Positions 5,434-10,967 of a stretch of 10,967 nucleotides of DNA are shown here, piece after piece. This DNA comes from Bacteroidota bacterium (GTDB taxonomy: Bacteria; Bacteroidota; Bacteroidia; Flavobacteriales; Weeksellaceae), in assembly GCA_023411265.1 (NCBI GenBank), contig JAEYOX010000018.1, positions 1 through 10,967 of the forward strand. Reading direction: 5' to 3'. Positions within the stretch are counted from its first letter, which is position 1. Every line of letters begins with the position of its first letter. The notes under the pieces were generated by a model, which did no database searches, was not told the DNA's origin, and saw only the letters and a program-made list of their open reading frames with translations. Made by a program: the position numbers and the translations under genes.

Positions 5434-7656
5434 TTGAAAAAACAGATCTTTTTATCCGCATCACTGTTTCCTCTCTTGATATTATCGCAGGGAAGAGATA
5501 CGCTTCGCACCCAACAGATCGAGGAAGTGGTTTTCCAAAGACAGTCCAGCAGGTCCAATGATCAGACCAACGTCAGCATCAAAGCCGGAGAAGCAGCACA
5601 AATCGCTTCTGTTTCCGGGGGAATTGAAGGACTTATTAAAACGTTGCCTTCCGTAAATTCCAATACCGAACTTTCATCTCAATATATGGTACGGGGTGGT
5701 AATTACGACGAAAATCTGATCTACATCAATGATATTGAGATTTACAGACCATTTCTGATCAGAAACTCAATGCAGGAAGGGATGAGCATCATCAATCCTG
5801 ATATGGTTTCTATCGTGAATTTCTCGGCAGGTGGATTTGAAGCGAAATATGGTGACAAAATGTCGTCTGCACTCAATATCTATTACCGTGAACCGGAGAA
5901 ATTTGAGATTTCGGGAGAAGCCAGTCTGATAGGAGGGAGGCTCACCACGGGTTTTGCCACCGATAATAAAAAACTCACAGCTTTGGTTTCCGGAAGGTAT
6001 AGAAATACCAATCTCATACTCAAAACTTTGAATGAAAATACCGATTTCAATCCGGTGTATATGGACTTTCAGTCGTTTATCAATTATCATGTCAGCCCGA
6101 AATTCTCATTGTCATTTCTGGGGTATTTTTCACAGAATGAATTTGAAATGATTCCGAAAAACAAACAGGTAGAGTTTGGAACTGTCAATCAGCCTATTCG
6201 GATCAATATGTTTTACAGCGGGAAAGAAGACGACCGCTATAAAAACATGATGGGAACTTTTTCCCTGAACTATAAGCCCAATGATCAATGGCGGTTTTCA
6301 CTGGATAACTTTGCCTACCAAAACCGAGAAAGGGAATATTACAGTATCGCATCCGCTTATATTTTGGAGGCATTTGATCCCATTACCAATGAACCCGCAA
6401 CTTCCTACGATATTGGCGGACAGATAGAACACGCAAGAAACGATCTTTTAATTAAAACTTACGGAGCCCAATTCAGAACACGCTTCAAACCGAATATCAA
6501 TTCCGATATCGAACTCGGACTGAAGTACGAAAGAGAAGATCTCCGGGATTTCACCAACGAATGGAAATTAATAGATTCTTTAGGCTACAATGTTCCCCGG
6601 GATCAGGTAATTCCCGGAGTTTTGGACGATAGCGCTCTGGAACTGCAATATCATTTAGCAGGTAATAATCACATTCAGCCAACGAGGCTTTCAGCTTATT
6701 TGCAGTATTCCAATAAATTCTATTGGGGAAGAAGCCGTGCCTTCGTGAATGTGGGTGCGCGTGTTGCCAACTGGAGTTTTAATAAAGAAACCATATTCTC
6801 GCCAAGAGCACAGTTTTCATTAAAACCCGATTGGAAACAGGATATGCTGTTCAGAATTTCCGGAGGAGTATATTACCAACAGCCGTTTTATAAGGAGATA
6901 AAAGACCTGAGTGGAAGTTTTAATGATCAAATCAAATCGCAGCGTTCTTACCAGCTCATCCTCGGAAACGATTATGAATTCTCGATGTACGACCGTCCTT
7001 TCAAATTGACTACTGAACTGTATTACAAGAAGATGGATGATATGATTCCTTATTTTATGGATAATGTACGCATTCGATATGCAGGTCAGAATATAGCAGA
7101 GGGATATGCCTATGGTGTTGATGCACGACTTTTCGGCGAATTTGTACCTGGTGTAGATTCATGGTTATCTGCAAGCTATGCGCGAACTTACGAGAATATT
7201 AACGGGATGGGCGATTTACCACGCGGTACAGACCAGCGTTTCCGTTTCTCCGTTTTTTACCAGGATTATATGCCGCGATTTCCTAAAATGAGAGTAAATC
7301 TGACGGGTGTTTTTGCTATGGGATTGCCAACGGGAGCTCCGGTAATGTTTGATTCCGCAGGCCAGCCGGATGTGATGTCACGGTATCAGTTTCAGAAAAC
7401 ATTGCCTTCGTACAAGCGTGTGGATATCGGACTTTCATATGTTTTTATTGATCCGAAAGAGAAAAATAAAATGTGGGGATTCTGGGGCAATTTTGAAGAA
7501 CTTACTTTAGGCGTACAAGTTTTTAATGCATTCAATATTTATAATACGGTCGCCAATCAATGGGTAACCGACGTGAGCAATAATTATATTTATCCGGTGC
7601 CTGTAAATCTGACAGGTAGGTTTTTCAATGCCAAATTAGAGTTTAGAATAAGATAA
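5434..7656 (+). CDS. TonB-dependent outer-membrane receptor
   Basis: A 740-residue outer-membrane protein. The start is the TTG at 5434: it gives a signal peptide (MKKQIFLSAS, then a hydrophobic stretch ending LSQG near 20), no ATG or GTG lies in frame between it and the upstream stop at 5389-5391, and the next internal Met is at 84. After a TonB-box-like IEEVVF (29-34) comes a plug domain of about 110 residues with YMVRGGNYDENLIYIND (84-100) and GGFEAKYGDKMSSALNI (133-149). The rest is a 22-strand-type beta barrel rich in alternating aromatic residues, ending LEFRIR. It imports an unknown ligand using proton-motive force through TonB-ExbBD. It lacks the N-terminal carboxypeptidase-like domain common in SusC-type receptors, and no SusD partner is present in the window, so a polysaccharide role is not indicated. 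It may be read through from kdsA. A terminator follows at 7661-7684. Confidence 0.92.
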   Translation: MKKQIFLSASLFPLLILSQGRDTLRTQQIEEVVFQRQSSRSNDQTNVSIKAGEAAQIASVSGGIEGLIKTLPSVNSNTELSSQYMVRGGNYDENLIYINDIEIYRPFLIRNSMQEGMSIINPDMVSIVNFSAGGFEAKYGDKMSSALNIYYREPEKFEISGEASLIGGRLTTGFATDNKKLTALVSGRYRNTNLILKTLNENTDFNPVYMDFQSFINYHVSPKFSLSFLGYFSQNEFEMIPKNKQVEFGTVNQPIRINMFYSGKEDDRYKNMMGTFSLNYKPNDQWRFSLDNFAYQNREREYYSIASAYILEAFDPITNEPATSYDIGGQIEHARNDLLIKTYGAQFRTRFKPNINSDIELGLKYEREDLRDFTNEWKLIDSLGYNVPRDQVIPGVLDDSALELQYHLAGNNHIQPTRLSAYLQYSNKFYWGRSRAFVNVGARVANWSFNKETIFSPRAQFSLKPDWKQDMLFRISGGVYYQQPFYKEIKDLSGSFNDQIKSQRSYQLILGNDYEFSMYDRPFKLTTELYYKKMDDMIPYFMDNVRIRYAGQNIAEGYAYGVDARLFGEFVPGVDSWLSASYARTYENINGMGDLPRGTDQRFRFSVFYQDYMPRFPKMRVNLTGVFAMGLPTGAPVMFDSAGQPDVMSRYQFQKTLPSYKRVDIGLSYVFIDPKEKNKMWGFWGNFEELTLGVQVFNAFNIYNTVANQWVTDVSNNYIYPVPVNLTGRFFNAKLEFRIR

Positions 7657-7660
7657 CAGC

Positions 7661-7684
7661 AGCCGGTTGAAATAACCGGTTTTT
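7661..7684 (+). terminator. Rho-independent terminator after the TonB receptor gene
   Basis: CCGGTT (7663-7668) and AACCGG (7674-7679) form a stem with a GAAAT loop. It extends outward by one G-T and one A-T pair and is followed by five T (7680-7684). It starts 4 nt after the stop codon. The remaining 168 bp to the next gene is AT-rich and shows no further gene. Confidence 0.85.
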
Positions 7685-7828
7685 GTTCTTGCATACACTC
7701 CCTATAATTTACATTATGTTAAATTGGAATGGTTCTGCGATTTTCTTATATTATCGAAAATGATACAATCGCCGCTTCTCTTTAATGTTTGTAATATGTG
7801 TTCTAAATCCTAATATCACGATAAAATG

Positions 7829-7836
7829 TATCTTTG
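7829..7836 (+). promoter_or_regulatory. Promoter -7 element (TAnnTTTG) for the lipoprotein gene
   Basis: TATCTTTG matches the flavobacterial -7 consensus exactly and lies 16 bp before the ATG at 7853, implying a leader of only about 10-15 nt. No good -33 TTG is found at the usual 17-23 bp spacing. The nearest upstream TTG (7789-7791) is too far, so the call rests on one element. If right, it excludes the alternative start at 7826. Confidence 0.45.
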
Positions 7837-7852
7837 CTTAAAATTATTTGAT

Positions 7853-8323
7853 ATGAAGAAATACATTTTTATAGCGACTGTATCGTGGCTCTTCATTGGA
7901 TGCGAGAAGAAAAATGAAACGAATAATGTTTTAGCCAAGAAAGAAACTGCAACAGTTAATGAAAGTGACATCGCTATCGAGGAAATACCTGAGGACTGCT
8001 ACATACACGTTACCGGAAAAGATACATTATTTGTAAAACTAAGCGATAATCTGGGGACCATCACCGGAACAATGAACTATAAAAACTTCCAGAAAGACAG
8101 TTCTTCAGGTGATATCTCGGGAATTGCCGATGGGGATACCATCAGAGTAGACTATAATTTCACTGCGGAAGGAACCCAATCGACACGGGAAATCTGGTTT
8201 CTGAAAAAAGACGGAACGCTCATTGAAGGTACCGGCGAATATGATGAAACAGGCCAACGGTTCAAACCCACAACGGTACATTTTTCCGGCGGACGCATCT
8301 TGCAACCCGCAGACTGTAGATAA
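7853..8323 (+). CDS. Small predicted lipoprotein of unknown function
   Basis: A 156-residue protein starting MKKYIFIATVSWLFIGC. A short hydrophobic signal peptide ends in a lipobox-like LFIGC, so C17 is the likely lipidated residue after signal peptidase II cleavage. The mature protein starts CEKKNETNN, a polar tether of about 30 residues, then a compact beta-rich domain with TGKDTLFVKL near 54, GDISG and GDTIRVDYNF near 94-103, and REIWFLKKDG near 112. It ends PADCR. Two further cysteines (C49, C155) flank this domain and could form a disulfide. The pattern recalls small lipoproteins common in Bacteroidota, but I can name no family or function. An ATG at 7826 would add nine residues, but it lies upstream of the likely promoter and spoils the signal peptide. 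The gene is probably expressed alone. It converges on cphA across a shared terminator. Confidence 0.8.
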   Translation: MKKYIFIATVSWLFIGCEKKNETNNVLAKKETATVNESDIAIEEIPEDCYIHVTGKDTLFVKLSDNLGTITGTMNYKNFQKDSSSGDISGIADGDTIRVDYNFTAEGTQSTREIWFLKKDGTLIEGTGEYDETGQRFKPTTVHFSGGRILQPADCR

Positions 8324-8342
8324 TTCAGACTTAATAAAATTG

Positions 8343-8371
8343 AAAATCCGCTTTACAAAAGCGGATTTTTT
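8343..8371. terminator. Bidirectional terminator between the lipoprotein gene and cphA
   Basis: A perfect 12-bp inverted repeat (8343-8354 and 8358-8369) with an ACA loop, core ATCCGCTTT/AAAGCGGAT. It is flanked by A-runs on the left and T-runs on the right, so it can end transcripts from both strands. On the plus strand the T-run is six long (8366-8371). On the minus strand it is about four and lies within the stem, so that direction is probably weaker. It sits 20 bp after the lipoprotein stop and 6 bp beyond the cphA stop. Confidence 0.9.
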
Positions 8372-8376
8372 CATTG

Positions 8377-10967
8377 TTATTCCATGTCTTCCTGTAGTTC
8401 TTTCGCCTGATAGTTCTGTACAAGTTCTATAGCATTCGACACCACATCGCTCAATGCCGTTATGTACGTACCTTCTTCTGCCAGACTTATTGCATGCTTC
8501 AGCGCTTCAATTTCCTTGGGAATGATTTCAAAACTTGGATTCCGGCCTGAAGAATGAATTCCATCGATCACCAGACCATTTATTTCTTCCTCTGTACGGC
8601 CACGTAAATGTTTCTCATTTCTGATAATGATATGATCAAACATCCTACCTGCAATTTGTCCGCATTTTCTGATATCTTCATCTCTGCGATCGCCGACGCC
8701 GGAGATGATTCCAATCTTTTTCGGGCTTTCAATATTTTTTAGGAAATCTTCTATAGCTTCGTACCCGGCAGGATTATGGGCAAAATCAATAAGGACTTTG
8801 AAGTTTTTAAATTTGAACACATTGAGTCGGCCGGGAGTCAGTTGTGCACTTGGAATAAATGTTCGGAGTGAATTGGCAATATCTTCAATTTCGAATCCGT
8901 AAAGATACGTCGCCAGGCTGGCAGCTAACACGTTCTTAATCATGAATTTAGCCTTCCCTTCTAAGGTAACAGGAATGTTGATTACTTTTGCAATACGAAT
9001 TTTCCAGTCCCCTTTTTTTATCGTGATATAGCCTTCCTCCAGAATACAGGTAGTTCTTCCCTCTTTCGCAAATTTCTTTATAAACGGATTCTCTTCGTCT
9101 AAGCTGAACAGCGCAACTTTAGCATCCAGATCGTTGATTAATCTCATTGAATATTCATCGTCTGCATTCAGTACGCACCACCCGTCTTTTTTTACACTGT
9201 CCAGCACTACCCTTTTCACTTTGGTCAGATCTTTTAAAGTATGAATATCGCTTATCCCGAGATGATCTTCATTAATATTTGTGAGCACTCCAATGTCACA
9301 TTGTCCGAATCCCAGTCCCGAACGAAGGATTCCCCCGCGTGCTGTTTCCAGTACAGCAAATTCTACAGTAGGGTCTTTTAGAATAAATTCTGCGGATACC
9401 GGCCCGGTTGTATCACCTTTGGCGAGCATGGTATTTTGGATATAAATTCCATCCGAAGTAGTGAATCCCACTCTGTATCCGTTATTTTTTACAATATGGG
9501 AAATCAGTCTGGTAGTAGTGGTTTTTCCGTTGGTTCCCGTTACAGCAATGATGGGAATAGTGAACGGTTTTCCGGGCGGATACAGCATATCTACCACCGG
9601 ACCCGCAACATTTCTTGGAAGCCCTTCACTGGGAGCGAGATGCATTCTGAATCCGGGTGCAGCATTCACTTCCAAAATAACACCACCACTTTCTTTTAAA
9701 GGTTGGGTGAGATTATCTGCCATAATATCGATGCCGCACACATCCAGCCCGATGATTTTTGAAATACGCTCACACATGGTAATGTTTTCCGGGTGCACCA
9801 TGTCGGTTACATCTATAGAAGTTCCGCCGGTAGAAAGATTGGCAGTAGATTTTAAGTATACGGTTTCTCCCTTCTGTGGAACTGTTTCTAAAGTATAGTT
9901 TAATTTTTCAAGCAACTCCAGCGTATCTTTATCTATACTAATTTCTGTAAGTGCATTTTCGTGGCCGTAGCCTCTTCTTGGATCCTGATTTTCAATGTTA
10001 ATAAGTTCCTGAATAGTAGTTAAGCCATCTCCGACAATATGGGCGGGCACGCGGCGTGCTGCAGCCACCATCTTATGATTAATAACTAAAATCCGATAAT
10101 CAAATCCGGTAACATACCGCTCTACAATAACTTTATGCGAAATGGTTTGCGCATAGACCAGGCCTTCTTTGGCTGTGGTCCAATCATTAACATTGATAGT
10201 CTGGCCCCGCCCGTGATTGCCGTTCAGTGGTTTAAGAACCAATGGATATCCGATTTTTCTGATTACCCTTTCCAAACCCTCCTCATCTGTAACTAGGTCG
10301 CCGGACGGAACGGGAATCGCAGCATCTTCGAGCATATTCTTTGTTATTTCCTTGTTGCAGGCAATGTCAACGGCGATAGAACTCGTTTTCCCTGTAATGG
10401 TAGCCTGAAATCTATGCTGGTTAATTCCGTACCCCAATTGCACCAAAGAATTTTTCCCGAGCCTTATCCAGGGAATTTTTCTGGATTGTGCTTCTTCTAC
10501 GATACTTCCCGTAGAAGGTCCTAGTCTTACCCGTTCCCGGATTTCTCTCAACTGTTGGATGCAAGCATCAATATCATATTCTGTATTATCAATTAAAGCT
10601 TGTGCAATTTTGACTGATTCTTCTGCGGCATAAATGCCCGCATTTTCCTCAATATAATTAAAAACCACATTATAAACACCGGGAGTTTTGGTTTCTCTGG
10701 TTCTTCCGAAACCGGTTTCCATTCCGGCAAGAGACTGTATTTCCAAAGCAATGTGTTCAATAACATGCCCCATCCAGGTACCCGTTTCAATGCGATGAAA
10801 GAAACCTCCTTCGTATCCTTCGGAACAGCGGTGAGTGATAAGAGAAGGGATGAGTTTTTCTATCCGTTCCCGAAAACCGTCTATTTTGTTGGTAGGAAAT
10901 TGTTCCAATTCTTCCAGATTGAGCCTCATTTGAATCAGTTTCTTTCTGCTGATACTCCATATATTAG
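8377..10967 (-). CDS. cphA: Cyanophycin synthetase (5' end beyond the window)
   Basis: This enzyme polymerises L-aspartate and L-arginine, using ATP, into cyanophycin, a cytoplasmic nitrogen-storage polymer. Residues are numbered from the Met at 10929. The N-terminal domain carries HRCSEGYEGGFF (33-44) and GHVIEHI (54-60). The latter contains HxxEH, a motif like that of inverzincin metallopeptidases; a primer-generating hydrolytic site has been reported in the N domain of some CphA enzymes. An ATP-grasp domain follows (PLVLKPLNGNHGRG, 229-242; ILEVNAAPGFRMH, 418-430). Next is a Mur-ligase-like domain with the P-loop VTGTNGKTTTTR (463-474), ETARGGILR (528-536), NINEDHLG (551-558) and DFAHNPAGYE (715-724). 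Met 10929 is not the true start: the frame stays open to the window edge and encodes NIWSISRKKLIQ just before it, matching the conserved CphA N-terminus. With these, 862 residues are visible, and roughly 10-20 are probably missing. The promoter and any cyanophycinase partner are outside the window. Confidence 0.95.
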   Translation of the reverse strand, partial: NIWSISRKKLIQMRLNLEELEQFPTNKIDGFRERIEKLIPSLITHRCSEGYEGGFFHRIETGTWMGHVIEHIALEIQSLAGMETGFGRTRETKTPGVYNVVFNYIEENAGIYAAEESVKIAQALIDNTEYDIDACIQQLREIRERVRLGPSTGSIVEEAQSRKIPWIRLGKNSLVQLGYGINQHRFQATITGKTSSIAVDIACNKEITKNMLEDAAIPVPSGDLVTDEEGLERVIRKIGYPLVLKPLNGNHGRGQTINVNDWTTAKEGLVYAQTISHKVIVERYVTGFDYRILVINHKMVAAARRVPAHIVGDGLTTIQELINIENQDPRRGYGHENALTEISIDKDTLELLEKLNYTLETVPQKGETVYLKSTANLSTGGTSIDVTDMVHPENITMCERISKIIGLDVCGIDIMADNLTQPLKESGGVILEVNAAPGFRMHLAPSEGLPRNVAGPVVDMLYPPGKPFTIPIIAVTGTNGKTTTTRLISHIVKNNGYRVGFTTSDGIYIQNTMLAKGDTTGPVSAEFILKDPTVEFAVLETARGGILRSGLGFGQCDIGVLTNINEDHLGISDIHTLKDLTKVKRVVLDSVKKDGWCVLNADDEYSMRLINDLDAKVALFSLDEENPFIKKFAKEGRTTCILEEGYITIKKGDWKIRIAKVINIPVTLEGKAKFMIKNVLAASLATYLYGFEIEDIANSLRTFIPSAQLTPGRLNVFKFKNFKVLIDFAHNPAGYEAIEDFLKNIESPKKIGIISGVGDRRDEDIRKCGQIAGRMFDHIIIRNEKHLRGRTEEEINGLVIDGIHSSGRNPSFEIIPKEIEALKHAISLAEEGTYITALSDVVSNAIELVQNYQAKELQEDME

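Noticed and set aside
7706..7726. AATTTA...TAAATT inverted repeat in the gap before the lipoprotein gene
   Set aside because: The arms are short and all A/T with a bulge, as expected by chance in AT-rich intergenic DNA.
9461..9898. 145-codon plus-strand frame inside cphA
   Set aside because: It is antisense to the conserved ATP-grasp and P-loop region of CphA and has no recognisable protein features.

Overview
The window looks like a piece of a Flavobacteriia chromosome, most likely Weeksellaceae (Chryseobacterium/Kaistella-like). This rests on remembered family resemblance of the KdsA, DUF2723 and CphA proteins, on two matches to the Bacteroidota promoter element TAnnTTTG, on the absence of Shine-Dalgarno motifs ahead of all five visible starts, and on a Bacteroidota-type lipoprotein. 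No database search was run.

Layout: (1) Positions 1-482 are mostly non-coding. They hold a short tandem repeat, a 91-bp palindromic array of 11-bp TTCGG units, an inverted repeat that encloses a good promoter, and a possible 43-codon small ORF. (2) 483-3968 (+) encodes a large DUF2723 membrane protein, a predicted protein O-mannosyltransferase-like enzyme with a C-terminal helical repeat region, closed by a strong terminator. (3) 4020-5391 (+) carries a DUF1697 protein and kdsA, closely spaced. (4) 5434-7656 (+) encodes a TonB-dependent outer-membrane receptor with a TTG start, closed by a terminator. (5) 7853-8323 (+) encodes a small lipoprotein. (6) 8377 to beyond the right edge (-) encodes cyanophycin synthetase CphA, convergent with the lipoprotein gene and sharing a bidirectional terminator with it. 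The cphA start is outside the window.

Most of the genes concern the cell envelope: KdsA makes the Kdo precursor of LPS, the TonB receptor imports an unknown ligand, the lipoprotein is probably outer-membrane anchored, and DUF2723 is tied to glycosylation. CphA makes an Asp/Arg storage polymer and is functionally separate. I see no phage, IS, CRISPR, tRNA/rRNA or defence system. The most unusual signal is the phased 11-bp palindromic array at 122-212. Second is the promoter placed inside an inverted repeat upstream of the DUF2723 gene.
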